Below, one piece after another: positions 7,181 to 14,797 of a stretch of 24,427 nucleotides of DNA; the first letter of the stretch is position 1; every line of letters begins with the position of its first letter. Source of the stretch: a virus; IMG/VR virus record IMGVR_UViG_3300044636_000280, positions 1 to 24,427 of that record; one strand, 5' to 3'. A program made the translations under genes and the position numbers. The notes below the pieces were generated by a model that worked only from the letters and a program-made list of their open reading frames with translations, did not search any database and was not told the DNA's origin.

Positions 7181-8844
7181 TGGGCATCACAGTCTCCACA
7201 AGCCCGCAGCAGGTCACGGCCTCGGTCAGCGAGGACAAGATCACGGCGGCCGTGAGTTCGCAGGCGGTCACAGCGACCGTGCAGGCGGGCGTCGGTGCCA
7301 GCGGTGCCGCCGGCTCTCCGGGTGCGTCAGGCTCGAGCGGCGTTGTTACGGTGTCGGCACCGCTCACGAACAGCGGCACAGGCTCTGCGGCGGCACTGGC
7401 TCTGTCTCTAGGGTCTGGCCTGGACGTTTCCGCGGGATCGCTCGTCGTGTCGGCCGTGCCTCTTTCGTCGCTCGCCCAAGGCGGTGCGACCGCCGGCCAG
7501 GTCGTGCGGTGGAACGGCACGGCGTGGGCAGTCGGCAACGTGACGGCTGGCAGCACGGCGTGGGATGACATTCTTGGCAAGCCGACTTTCGCGACGGTCG
7601 CCACGACGGGCAGCTACGCGGACCTCACCGGGAAGCCGACGATACCGTCTGCGTACACGCTGCCAACCGCAACCGACAGCGTCCTGGGCGGCGTGAAGAT
7701 TGGATCGGGCATCAGCATTGACGGCAATGGAGTCATCTCGTCGGCCAGCTCGTATACGCTGCCAACGGCTACGGGCTCCGTTCTCGGCGGCGTCAAGATC
7801 GGCAGCGGCGTGAGCATTCTCGACGGCGTGATCTCGGTCTCGACAAGCTACGCGGCCGTCTCGCACACGCACGCGGCCAGCGCGATCACCGACTTCTCAA
7901 CGGCAGCGCTCGCCGCCGTGACGTGGACGACGATCACGGGGAAGCCGACGCTCGGCACGCTGGCATCGCAGGATGGCACGTTCAGCGGCACGTCGAGCGG
8001 CACGAACACGGGCGACCAGACGATCACGCTCACCGGAGACGTCACAGGCAGCGGCACTGGTTCGTTCGCGGCCACGCTCTCGAGCACGGGCGTCTCGGCG
8101 GGCACCTACACGAGCGTGACGGTTGACGCGAAGGGGCGCGTGACGGCTGGCTCCTCGCCGACGGTCGCGTACTCGTCACTCTCGGGAGTGCCCTCGACCT
8201 TCTCCCCGACGGCACACAAGTCATCGCACGCAGCTGGCGGCAGTGATGCACTGACGGCCGCCGACATCGGCGCGGCGTCGACCAGCCACGCCAGCACGCA
8301 CGCAAGTTCGGGCTCAGACCCGGTAACGATTGCCGCCAGCCAGATCACCGGGCTGACGATCAACACGTTGTCCAAGACAATCCAGCGATTCACGCCCAGA
8401 GATAACCAGCCACCAGCCAGCAACTTCGCAACGCTGGACACGCGCAACAGCATCCTTGTTTTGGAGTTCGACGCCGCCACAGAAGAGTCGGCGTACTTCG
8501 TCGGCGTGGTCGACGAGTCGATGACACTCACCAGCGGCATCACCGTCCGACTGTGGTGGATGGCCGACACTGCGACGAGCGGCAACGTCCGATGGGGCGT
8601 GCAGCTTGAGAAGACCGGCACCGATATGGATGCAGATTCTTTCGACACTAACGCCCAAACGACAAGCGCAGCGAACGGCACCAGCGGCGTCGAATCGGTG
8701 GCAAGCATCACCATCACCAGTATCGACTCGCTGACGGCCGGCGACCGTTACAGACTGCGCGTTTACCGTGTTGCAGCCGACGCCACGAACGACACCATGA
8801 CCGGCGACGCGCAGCTCGTCGCCGTGGAAGTGCGAGCGGCGTGA
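7180..8844 (+). CDS. Tail fibre protein with repeated shaft
   Basis: Encodes 554 residues, almost without Cys. The order is: N-terminal attachment region (1-35); a short collagen-like Gly-X-Y stretch (about 40-53, ASGAAGSPGASGSSG); fibre shaft with WDDILGKPTF and YADLTGKPTIP turns; two copies of YTLPTAT-SVLGGVKIGSG (159-187 and 192-219); a TFSGTSSGTNTGDQTITLTG segment (267-286) with a following VTVDAKGRVTAG; a trimer-type HKSSHAAGGSDALTAADIGA block (346-365); and a C-terminal jelly-roll-like head (about 400-553). The LGGVKIGSG and H-SSHA-GGSD blocks are widespread in trimeric phage fibres. The C-terminal head is the likely receptor-binding part. Confidence 0.8.
   Translation: MGITVSTSPQQVTASVSEDKITAAVSSQAVTATVQAGVGASGAAGSPGASGSSGVVTVSAPLTNSGTGSAAALALSLGSGLDVSAGSLVVSAVPLSSLAQGGATAGQVVRWNGTAWAVGNVTAGSTAWDDILGKPTFATVATTGSYADLTGKPTIPSAYTLPTATDSVLGGVKIGSGISIDGNGVISSASSYTLPTATGSVLGGVKIGSGVSILDGVISVSTSYAAVSHTHAASAITDFSTAALAAVTWTTITGKPTLGTLASQDGTFSGTSSGTNTGDQTITLTGDVTGSGTGSFAATLSSTGVSAGTYTSVTVDAKGRVTAGSSPTVAYSSLSGVPSTFSPTAHKSSHAAGGSDALTAADIGAASTSHASTHASSGSDPVTIAASQITGLTINTLSKTIQRFTPRDNQPPASNFATLDTRNSILVLEFDAATEESAYFVGVVDESMTLTSGITVRLWWMADTATSGNVRWGVQLEKTGTDMDADSFDTNAQTTSAANGTSGVESVASITITSIDSLTAGDRYRLRVYRVAADATNDTMTGDAQLVAVEVRAA
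7654..7836 (+). repeat. Two tandem fibre-shaft repeats
   Basis: Units at 7654-7740 and 7753-7836 each encode YTLPTAT-SVLGGVKIGSG followed by a short (G)VIS end. They are shaft repeats of the trimeric fibre and probable sites of unequal recombination that change fibre length. Confidence 0.7.
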
Positions 8845-9497
8845 TGGCATACCAGTTTGTCCGCGCGTCGTCGCAGTCCCTACAGGCATCGGCCGCGCCA
8901 GCGCAGGGGCATCCGATGACGCTGGCCGCGTGGGTGTATCCATTTGCCACCAATGTCGGGCAGGTCGCGCTGTGCGTGTCGGAGACGATCCCGACGCCCG
9001 GACACCGTCATGTCATTGGCATCAGTGGCGGCGGTCTGTGGCGGGCGGCGACACGTGGGGTGGTCGCTGGGACTTCGACCACCGTCAACGCTTTGGGCAG
9101 CAGCGCCACAGCTAACGAGTGGACTCACCTAGCGGGCGTGTTCACGTCGTCGAGCAGTAGGTCTGTCTACGCTAGCGGAGCTTTGCAGGCCACTGCCACA
9201 ACAACCATCTCGTCAATAAATTCTTTCACCCGCGCCACCATCGCGGCGGATGTTGACGGCGGCGTAATCGGAGCCTACTGGGGCGGCGCGATTGCCGAGG
9301 TAGGCGTGTGGAGTGTCGCGCTGACGGCCGACGAGGTTGCCAGCCTTGGCAGGGGCGTGACGTGCGATCAGGTGCGTCCGCAGTCGCTCGTTTTTTACGC
9401 GCCGCTGATCCGCAGCCTCGGTGACGTGGCACGCGGGATTGCGCTGACAAACGTCGGCGACGCCACCGTCGCCGCACACCCGAGGGTCTACGCATGA
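8844..9497 (+). CDS. LamG/concanavalin A-like tail protein
   Basis: About 217 residues from the ATG at 8844, overlapping the fibre stop as TGATG. Nearly the whole protein is one concanavalin A-like (LamG/laminin G 3) domain: FVRASSQSLQASAAP at the start, MTLAAWVYPF, then NEWTHLAGVFTSSSSRSVYA (the family's W-H-A-V-D-YV equivalent), the IGAYWGGAIAEVGVWSVAL closing strands and LTADEVASLGRGV. This last block is typical of LamG domains in virion proteins ('I-eV-vWn-aLsa-ei'). It probably binds glycans as part of the fibre or tail tip. It is less similar to the LamG copies at 5067-6833 than they are to each other. Confidence 0.65.
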   Translation: MAYQFVRASSQSLQASAAPAQGHPMTLAAWVYPFATNVGQVALCVSETIPTPGHRHVIGISGGGLWRAATRGVVAGTSTTVNALGSSATANEWTHLAGVFTSSSSRSVYASGALQATATTTISSINSFTRATIAADVDGGVIGAYWGGAIAEVGVWSVALTADEVASLGRGVTCDQVRPQSLVFYAPLIRSLGDVARGIALTNVGDATVAAHPRVYA

Positions 9498-9910
9498 GTC
9501 TCTACATCGGCACTGACGGCGAAATCCGCGACTTGCCTGACGACCTCGTATCCGCATGGGAGGCCGCCGGCAATCCCAAGTCCGCCACATGGACGCTGCT
9601 ACCTGCTCGGCCGTCAGACGCTCACCAGTGGATCGGCGGCGAGTGGGTGTTGTCGCCACAGCCTGTGCCGGAGTCGGTGACGGCCCGGCAGATACGCCTG
9701 TGGCTGGTGCGGCACGGCGTGTCGCTCGCCCAGGTCGACGCTGCCATCGACGCGATACAAGACGCACAGGCCCGCGAGGAAGCCAGAGTCGAGTGGGACT
9801 ACGCGCCCTATGTGGAGCGGTCGCACCCGATGCTCGTGCCGCTCGCCGCGGCCCTTGGGCTCGACGAGAGCCAGGTCGACGATGCGTTCCGCCAGGCGTC
9901 CACGATCTAG
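9494..9910 (+). CDS. Tail-fibre-assembly-like protein
   Basis: Encodes 138 residues and overlaps the previous stop as ATGA. The N-terminal third (MSLYIGTDGEIRDLPD ... HQWIGGEWVL) resembles the small entry domain found before fibre-assembly chaperones. The C-terminal half has a recurrent phage pattern: TARQIRLWLVRHGVSLAQVD, then a helical EEARVEWDYAPYVERSHP, then LAAALGLDESQVDDAFRQA. In many phages this last combination lies directly after fibre genes, where such proteins aid fibre folding or occupy the tail tip. The position agrees. It closes the tail-fibre block. Confidence 0.6.
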   Translation: MSLYIGTDGEIRDLPDDLVSAWEAAGNPKSATWTLLPARPSDAHQWIGGEWVLSPQPVPESVTARQIRLWLVRHGVSLAQVDAAIDAIQDAQAREEARVEWDYAPYVERSHPMLVPLAAALGLDESQVDDAFRQASTI

Positions 9911-9918
9911 GGTGAGCC

Positions 9919-10224
9919 ATGCCACAGCGAATCGAGTTCATCAAGGCCGCTCGTGCGAATTACCAGGTCCGCAGGCGCGACAACGGGCCGAATGCCCACA
10001 AGCGGGGCTACTGCTCGCCGCAGCACAAGGCGTGGCGGCTGGCTGTGCTTGAGCGTGACAACTGGCAATGCCGCGCCTGCGGTCGTGTGTGTGCCAAGCG
10101 ACGCGAGGCCCACGCAGACCATGTGCTATCGGTGGTGAGCAGGCCCGACCTCCGGTACGACGTAGCGAATGGCCAGTGCCTCTGTGCGTCGTGCCACAGC
10201 AAGAAGACAGTGCGCGGTGGTTGA
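9919..10224 (+). CDS. HNH endonuclease
   Basis: Encodes 101 residues. The His-Asn-His core is visible: C51xxC54 in WQCRACG, ADH at 67-69, N84 in DVANGQCLC, then C89xxC92 and H93 in CASCHSKK. The two CxxC pairs should hold a structural zinc, and H69, N84 and H93 are the catalytic equivalents. Phage HNH proteins next to the terminase (as in HK97 gp74) assist cleavage at cohesive ends during packaging. Here the gene lies 8 bases after the fibre-assembly gene and just before the non-coding gap and terminase module, the right place for that role. A homing or free-standing HNH is less likely. Confidence 0.8.
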   Translation: MPQRIEFIKAARANYQVRRRDNGPNAHKRGYCSPQHKAWRLAVLERDNWQCRACGRVCAKRREAHADHVLSVVSRPDLRYDVANGQCLCASCHSKKTVRGG

Positions 10225-10366
10225 CCCGGGGGACGTGGAACTTTTGGAAGCCCGTAGGTTGACACAGGGTGCATATATAAAGAACGGAGGCCACACCCGA
10301 CCCCATAGGGGGGGCACGGCAAAGGCCGGCAACGAGGTAAACCACAGGTGATCCCTGCGCGTGCGC

Positions 10367-10388
10367 GGCCGGGGGTTTTCGGCCCCCC
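10367..10388 (+). terminator. G/C-rich hairpin, possible terminator
   Basis: GGCCG at 10367-10371 can pair with CGGCC at 10380-10384 around GGGGTTTT; alternatively, five G (10371-10375) pair with C at 10383-10387. It is followed by C and mixed bases rather than a U-tract, so intrinsic termination would be weak. It could instead be part of a packaging site. Confidence 0.3.
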
Positions 10389-10434
10389 CCTCTACGAGTC
10401 TCACAACTGCGTTCTCTAGCCCGTTTCCCCTCAC

Positions 10435-10440
10435 TAATAG
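10435..10440 (+). promoter_or_regulatory. Possible -10 element for a leaderless ParB transcript
   Basis: TAATAG resembles a -10 box and ends 9 bases before the ATG at 10450; transcription starting 7-10 bases downstream would begin at or next to the A of the start codon. No Shine-Dalgarno sequence precedes this ATG (the bases are TTTCCCTAC). The -35 match (TTCTCT near 10412) is poor. Confidence 0.25.
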
Positions 10441-10449
10441 TTTCCCTAC

Positions 10450-11082
10450 ATGAACATCCGAAACCGCGTCAAATCGCTCCGCATGGTGCCTGCGAGCGAT
10501 CTCCGGCCCAATCCGAAGAACTGGCGGACCCACCCGAAGGCTCAGCAGGACGCGCTCCGCGGCGTCTTGGCCGAGGTCGGGCTGGCCGACGCCTGCCTCG
10601 CCCGTGAGTTGCCCGACGGCTCGCTCATGCTGATCGACGGCCACCTGCGCGCCGAGACGCTCGGCGACGGCGACGTGCCGGTGCTTGTCCTCGACGTGAA
10701 CGAGGCCGAGGCAGACAAGATTCTTGCCACGCTCGACCCGCTCGCGGCGATGGCCGACAGCGACGCGGCGAAGCTAGATGAACTGCTGCGCAACGTGGAT
10801 ACCGGCAGCGAGGCGTTGCAGCAGTTGATCGCAGCGACGGCGAGCGACGCGGGGCTGTACCAAGAACTTTCGACACCCGTTGACGGAGACGACGACGAAC
10901 CTCTGGAGGACGAAGACGACGAGCCTGCCCCGAGCGGCGTCCGCATGGTGCAGTTGTTCCTCGACGAGTCGAACATCGGCGAGTTTCAAGACGCCTGCAC
11001 ACAACTTGCGGAGGAGTACGCAACCGAGAACATTACCGACACGGTTCTGGAGGCGGTGCGCCGTGCAAGTGCATCACTGTAA
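10450..11082 (+). CDS. ParB/sulfiredoxin-like DNA-modification partner protein
   Basis: Encodes 210 residues. The N-terminal ParB-like domain shows LRPNPKNWRTHP (18-29), the helical AQQDALRGVLAEVG (31-44), LMLIDGHLRAE (59-69, the GHxR box) and VPVLVLDVNEAEADKILATL (76-95), followed by DPLAAMADSD. This is the typical phage ParB/Srx fold often fused to, or beside, DNA methyltransferases, where it may recruit or regulate the modifying enzymes. The DPPY-type methylase that often follows is absent. Instead there is an acidic linker (144-158) and a C-terminal domain starting VRMVQLFLDE. The next gene starts inside its 3' end. Confidence 0.75.
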   Translation: MNIRNRVKSLRMVPASDLRPNPKNWRTHPKAQQDALRGVLAEVGLADACLARELPDGSLMLIDGHLRAETLGDGDVPVLVLDVNEAEADKILATLDPLAAMADSDAAKLDELLRNVDTGSEALQQLIAATASDAGLYQELSTPVDGDDDEPLEDEDDEPAPSGVRMVQLFLDESNIGEFQDACTQLAEEYATENITDTVLEAVRRASASL

Positions 11083-11992
11083 AGCGAAGTTCGACGCGGA
11101 CCACCTCGCTGGAACCAAGCTCGACGACTCGCACTACGATCACCTGCTCGGTGGCGACGAACCGTGCGACGTGTTCAAGCCCGACGGCACGCCGTTGGTC
11201 AAGTACCGTCCGCGTTGGTTCAGCGACGAGTTATGCAGGTCGGTGCTGCCCGCGTGCCGCAAGGCAGCAACGAAAACGAACAATCGCGGCATGGCGGCTG
11301 GTGACATCAAGCAAGTCTCGCTCGGAACGCATCGGCCAATCGAGGCGCACTCAAAAACGCACTTCCGCACGATCAAGCAAGACGGCACGATCAGCAACAC
11401 CACTCGCGGCGGCGAGGTTGAAAGCGGAATCATTGGATACTTCGACCGCAGTGCGAGGTTTCCGTTCTGCCGCCAAACATCGTTCTTGATTTCGCAGGCC
11501 GCTGCGTGGAAGCGATTCCTCCCGTACATCGAACGGGCCGACGAAGGCTTCCGCGAATTCATGCCCGAGCGATGGGCAGCGCAGCGCGAGCACGCGAACC
11601 GAACGGCCTCCGATTGGGTGATTCCGCAAAGCACGTTCACGACGGTCACGGTCAACAAGAACTTCCAGACCGCAACGCACAAAGACGCTGGCGACCTTGC
11701 CGCCGGCTTCGGCGTCATGTCGTGCCTGCGGAACGGCAAGTACGACGGAGCGCATCTCGTGTTCCCGGCGTACCGCGTCGCGGTCAACTTCGCGCACGGG
11801 TGCCTGTGCCTCGCGGACGTCCACGAGTGGCACAGCAACACTTCGTTCGCGCGAATGCGGCTCGGCTACGAACGCATCACGCTCGTTTTCTACTACCGCG
11901 AGAACATGATCCACTGCAAGGACGCCAAAGCGGAAGTCGAGTGGGCGAAGAATCGCAAGCGAGGCCAGCCACTTTCGGGAGGCAACGGTTGA
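11063..11992 (+). CDS. TET/JBP-type 2-oxoglutarate/Fe(II) dioxygenase (predicted 5-methylcytosine hydroxylase)
   Basis: Encodes 309 residues from the GTG at 11063, inside the end of the ParB gene. The C-terminal half carries the double-stranded beta-helix core of TET/JBP enzymes. The strand TVTVNKNFQTATHKDAGD holds the HxD iron ligands (H206, D208); GFGVMSCLRNGKYDGAHLVF and YRVAVNFAHGCLCLAD form the middle strands; HEWHSN holds the distal His (H257); and ERITLVFYYRENM holds an Arg (R271) placed to bind the 2-oxoglutarate carboxylate. The N-V-N-N-T-H-D order and the G-Y-G-L-P spacing separate this family from AlkB or prolyl hydroxylases. Family members oxidise 5-methylpyrimidines in DNA; phage examples make 5-hydroxymethylcytosine for glycosylation. 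The following glycosyltransferase supports that reading. The N-terminal 150 residues have no named domain. Confidence 0.85.
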   Translation: MQVHHCKAKFDADHLAGTKLDDSHYDHLLGGDEPCDVFKPDGTPLVKYRPRWFSDELCRSVLPACRKAATKTNNRGMAAGDIKQVSLGTHRPIEAHSKTHFRTIKQDGTISNTTRGGEVESGIIGYFDRSARFPFCRQTSFLISQAAAWKRFLPYIERADEGFREFMPERWAAQREHANRTASDWVIPQSTFTTVTVNKNFQTATHKDAGDLAAGFGVMSCLRNGKYDGAHLVFPAYRVAVNFAHGCLCLADVHEWHSNTSFARMRLGYERITLVFYYRENMIHCKDAKAEVEWAKNRKRGQPLSGGNG

Positions 11993-12723
11993 GCGAGATA
12001 CCGATCTTCGTCCCGAGCAAGGGGAGGCCAGACTCAAGCACCGCAAGGCTGCTCGCAGAGGCTGGCCTTGCGTTTACCGTTGTCGTCGAACCGCAAGACG
12101 AGAGGCGTTATTCACGATGGCCCACGGTTGCCCTCGAACGCAATGACCAAGGCATCGCCTACGTGAGAAGCTGGATCAAAGCAAACGCAGCTAGCGACTG
12201 GTATTGGATGCTGGACGACGACATTGCAGCGTTCTACGAAACAGCAAGTGGACGAAACAAGCGGGTAGATGCCGCGAGAGCGATCCGCGGAGCGGAGAAG
12301 TTTTTCGTTCAAGATAAGTCCGTCGCCCAGGCTGCACTTGAGTACCAGCAGTTCGCTTGGAGCAGCAAGAAGCCGGTGAAGCACGGCGGGTACTGCGACG
12401 TTGCCGTGTGCATTCACGCGGGCCGAACTGCGTTTTGTTCGTATCGCCCAGAAGTTGCACTGAAGGAAGACCGCGACTTCACGCTGCAAGTGCTGGCTTC
12501 CGGATATAGGACAGCGCGAGTCTGCGCATTTTCGTTCGCCGCTCCGAAGAACGGGAGCAACGCTGGCGGCCTGCAAGCTGAGTACGCGAGAGCTGGCCGC
12601 GAGGCGGCAGCTAGCATGAGAATGTGCCAGTTGTGGCCCGGTGTCTGTTCGCCGCTCACGAAACCCGACGGGCGCAAAGACGTGAAGATCAACTGGCGTG
12701 CGATGAGCAAGGCAGCGAGGTGA
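11989..12723 (+). CDS. TET-associated-type GT-A glycosyltransferase (predicted 5hmC-DNA glycosyltransferase)
   Basis: Encodes 244 residues from a TTG overlapping the dioxygenase stop as TTGA. The GT-A nucleotide-binding start is PIFVPSKGRPDSSTARLL (5-22), then TVVVEPQDERRY (30-41). The metal/sugar-nucleotide motif follows WYWML as DDD (76-78). A later KEDRDF (159-164) in LKEDRDFTLQVLASGYRT matches the acidic helix that supplies the catalytic base in related GTs. The 'PSKGR ... VEP ... W-DDD ... ED-DF' succession is that of the glycosyltransferases found beside phage TET enzymes (TAGT family). Predicted reaction: transfer of a sugar to 5-hydroxymethylcytosine in phage DNA. The sugar donor cannot be predicted. 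Both position and motifs support the call. Confidence 0.8.
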   Translation: MSEIPIFVPSKGRPDSSTARLLAEAGLAFTVVVEPQDERRYSRWPTVALERNDQGIAYVRSWIKANAASDWYWMLDDDIAAFYETASGRNKRVDAARAIRGAEKFFVQDKSVAQAALEYQQFAWSSKKPVKHGGYCDVAVCIHAGRTAFCSYRPEVALKEDRDFTLQVLASGYRTARVCAFSFAAPKNGSNAGGLQAEYARAGREAAASMRMCQLWPGVCSPLTKPDGRKDVKINWRAMSKAAR

Positions 12724-12726
12724 ATA

Positions 12727-13257
12727 ATGGGCAAACGCGGCCCCGCCCCCGAACCGTCGATCCTGAAATACATTCGCGGCAACCCGTCGAAGGACGCATT
12801 GCCGACGAACGAGCCGACGCCAGAACTGCTCGACAAGCTCGACCCGCCGCCGTCCATCGAAGACGACGCGGTCGCCGTGAAGAAGTGGCATGAGACGGTG
12901 CCGACGCTGCGGCGAATGCGAGTGTTCACGGAAGCCGACGTGGATGCGTGGGCACTCTATTGCCATACATGGTCTAAGTGGATCGAGGCCAAGGAGAAGT
13001 GCAGGCAGTTCGGCCGCGACAACGTGATGATGGAGCCAGATCCGAATCGCACGGACGGGCGGATGCGGATCAAGTGGACGCAGCCGCACTCGTGGGCCGT
13101 CGATGAGCGGTCGCTCCGCAACGACTTGCGGCGGATTCAGCAAGACTTCGGCATGACGCCGAGCAGCCGGTCACAGGTATCCACGACAAATGGAAACGCA
13201 GATACAGACCCGGTTGCCGCCTACGCTGCGAAGCGACGCCGTCCGTCAGGGGCTTGA
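12727..13257 (+). CDS. terS: Terminase small subunit, P27 family
   Basis: Encodes 176 residues. The N-terminus MGKRGPAPEPSILKYIRGNP with nearby SKDALP and EPTPELL is the signature opening of P27-type (Terminase_4) small subunits. A helical body follows (KKWHETVPTLRRMRVFTEAD, then WALYCHTWSKWIEAKE), then a basic C-terminus (AAYAAKRRRPSGA). Small terminase binds the packaging site and presents the genome to the large subunit. There is a 3-base gap after the glycosyltransferase. Its last 68 bases overlap the start of the large-subunit gene. Confidence 0.85.
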   Translation: MGKRGPAPEPSILKYIRGNPSKDALPTNEPTPELLDKLDPPPSIEDDAVAVKKWHETVPTLRRMRVFTEADVDAWALYCHTWSKWIEAKEKCRQFGRDNVMMEPDPNRTDGRMRIKWTQPHSWAVDERSLRNDLRRIQQDFGMTPSSRSQVSTTNGNADTDPVAAYAAKRRRPSGA

Positions 13258-14797
13258 CTACTACTTCGACCCCGAGGCCGCGCAGCACGCCGTCAACTTT
13301 TTTGAAGGCTGGCTGCGGCACTCTAAGGGCAAGCACGCGGGCCAGCCGTTTACGCTGCTTGAGTGGCAGACGGTGATGATCGGCGAGTTGTTCGGCTGGA
13401 AGCGGCTGGCCGACGACACGCGCCGCTACCGCGTGGCCTACATCTCGACGGCGAAGAAGTCTGGCAAGTCCACGCTGCTCGCAGGCATCGGCCTCTATCT
13501 GCTCGTCATGGACGGCGAGAACGGAGCCGAAGTCTACGGCGCGGCTGCGGATCGCGAACAAGCCTCGGTGGTCTACCGTGAGGCGGCGAGCATGGTGCGG
13601 GCTTCGCCGCAACTCTCCCGCGTGCTGGAAGTCATCGACTCCCGCCGCACGATTGCCTACCGCAAGGAGGCGTCGTTCTACCGCGTCCTTTCCGCCGACG
13701 CCTTCCGTGCGGAAGGATTGAATATCCACGGGCTGCTGTTCGACGAGCTTCACGCTCAAAAAGATCGCCGCCTGTGGGATGCCCTCCGCTACGGTGGCGC
13801 GGCCCGCGAGCAGCCGCTGCTCTGCTCGATCACGACGGCAGGCTACGACCGCAAGGGCATCTGCTATGAGCAGTACCAGTATGCCAAGGCGGTCGCGGCG
13901 AACTGGCGGCACGACCCGACGTTCTTCTCGTGCATCCACGAGATGGAGGAGGGAGCCGATTGGAAAGACCCCGACGTGTGGCCCCAGGCGAACCCGTCGT
14001 GGGGCGTGACGATCAAGCCGGGCGACTTCGCCCTCGACGCCAAAGAGGCCGAGCAGTCGCCAACCAAGCTCAACTCATTCCTCCGCTACCGGCTCAACAC
14101 TTGGACCTCCTCCGACGTTCGGTGGCTGTCACCGGAAACGTGGCAGCAAGGTTCGGTGCCGCTCCGCGACTTTGGCGATCGGCCCGTCTACGCGGGCCTC
14201 GACCTTGCCACGACCTACGACCTCTCTGCCCTGGTCCTTGTCTGCCCCGATCCCGAGGACGGGAGCATTGACGTGCTGCCGTTTTTCTGGATTCCAGAAT
14301 CCAACGCCGTCGAGCGGAGCCAGCGGGACAAGGTGCCGTACACCGACTGGATACGCGATGGACATCTCCGCACAACGGACGGCAACGTGACCGATTACAC
14401 GGTTCTCCATCGCGACATTTCCGCCATCTGCGAGCAATACCGCGTGCGACAACTGGCGGTCGACCTAAAGTTCAACGGACAGATGATCGCCAATATGCTG
14501 CAAGGGGACGGGGTTGAAATGAGAGGATTTCCGCAGGGCGGTCGCGCGATGAGTGCGCCGGCTAAGGCTCTGGAAAACTTGGTCGGCAATTCCAAGATTC
14601 GACACGCAGGGCATCCTATCCTGACGTGGTGCGCTGGAAACGTCGCGGTGCACGAAGACCGCTACGGGAACATTTATCCGAGTAAAGCCAAGTCAACGGA
14701 ACGAATCGACGGCATCGTCGCCTTGTGTCAGGCGATTGGGTGCTGGGTCATAGCCGACCAAACGCCGTCACAAACGCCCGAGATCTTTTTTCTATGA
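13190..14797 (+). CDS. terL: Terminase large subunit, HK97-type
   Basis: Encodes 535 residues. The ATPase domain has a Walker A-like STAKKSGKST (86-95), a Walker B LLFDE (182-186) and the SITTAGYD motif (213-220), which fits the C-motif region of this family. The nuclease domain has YAGLDLATTYDLSALVLV (334-351) with D338 as a metal ligand, LAVDLKFNGQMI further on, and a final DGIVALCQAIG with its acidic residue. The order is that of Terminase_1/YmfN-type enzymes. It translocates and cuts DNA at the portal. The ATG at 13190 keeps the DAVRQGLDYYFDP opening typical of the family, although it overlaps the small subunit by 68 bases. Confidence 0.9.
   Translation: METQIQTRLPPTLRSDAVRQGLDYYFDPEAAQHAVNFFEGWLRHSKGKHAGQPFTLLEWQTVMIGELFGWKRLADDTRRYRVAYISTAKKSGKSTLLAGIGLYLLVMDGENGAEVYGAAADREQASVVYREAASMVRASPQLSRVLEVIDSRRTIAYRKEASFYRVLSADAFRAEGLNIHGLLFDELHAQKDRRLWDALRYGGAAREQPLLCSITTAGYDRKGICYEQYQYAKAVAANWRHDPTFFSCIHEMEEGADWKDPDVWPQANPSWGVTIKPGDFALDAKEAEQSPTKLNSFLRYRLNTWTSSDVRWLSPETWQQGSVPLRDFGDRPVYAGLDLATTYDLSALVLVCPDPEDGSIDVLPFFWIPESNAVERSQRDKVPYTDWIRDGHLRTTDGNVTDYTVLHRDISAICEQYRVRQLAVDLKFNGQMIANMLQGDGVEMRGFPQGGRAMSAPAKALENLVGNSKIRHAGHPILTWCAGNVAVHEDRYGNIYPSKAKSTERIDGIVALCQAIGCWVIADQTPSQTPEIFFL

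Larger units (their letters stand above)
10225..10449. other. Non-coding gap: candidate packaging (cos) and promoter region
   Basis: This is the longest gene-free stretch in the window (225 bases) and lies between HNH and the terminase-side genes. It contains an AT-rich island (TATATAAAG around 10274), a palindromic CCCCATAGGGG at 10301-10311 extended by more G, and the G/C hairpin at 10367-10388. In HK97-like phages the cohesive-end site lies next to HNH and terminase genes. The gap also separates late tail genes from packaging and head genes, where a linear genome would begin and end. Staggered cut sites cannot be determined from one sequence. Confidence 0.4.

Noticed and set aside
10259-10280. 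TTGACA followed by TATATAA as a promoter
   Set aside because: The spacing between the two elements is only 9-11 bases instead of about 17, so it is not a usable sigma-70 promoter as written.
12112-13143. A 343-codon open frame on the minus strand
   Set aside because: It covers the end of the glycosyltransferase and the small terminase genes, which have clear family motifs on the + strand.
14725-14793. Earlier GTG start for the portal protein
   Set aside because: It lies inside the terminase gene and adds residues unlike portal starts; the ATG at 14794 overlaps the terminase stop as in neighbouring genes.
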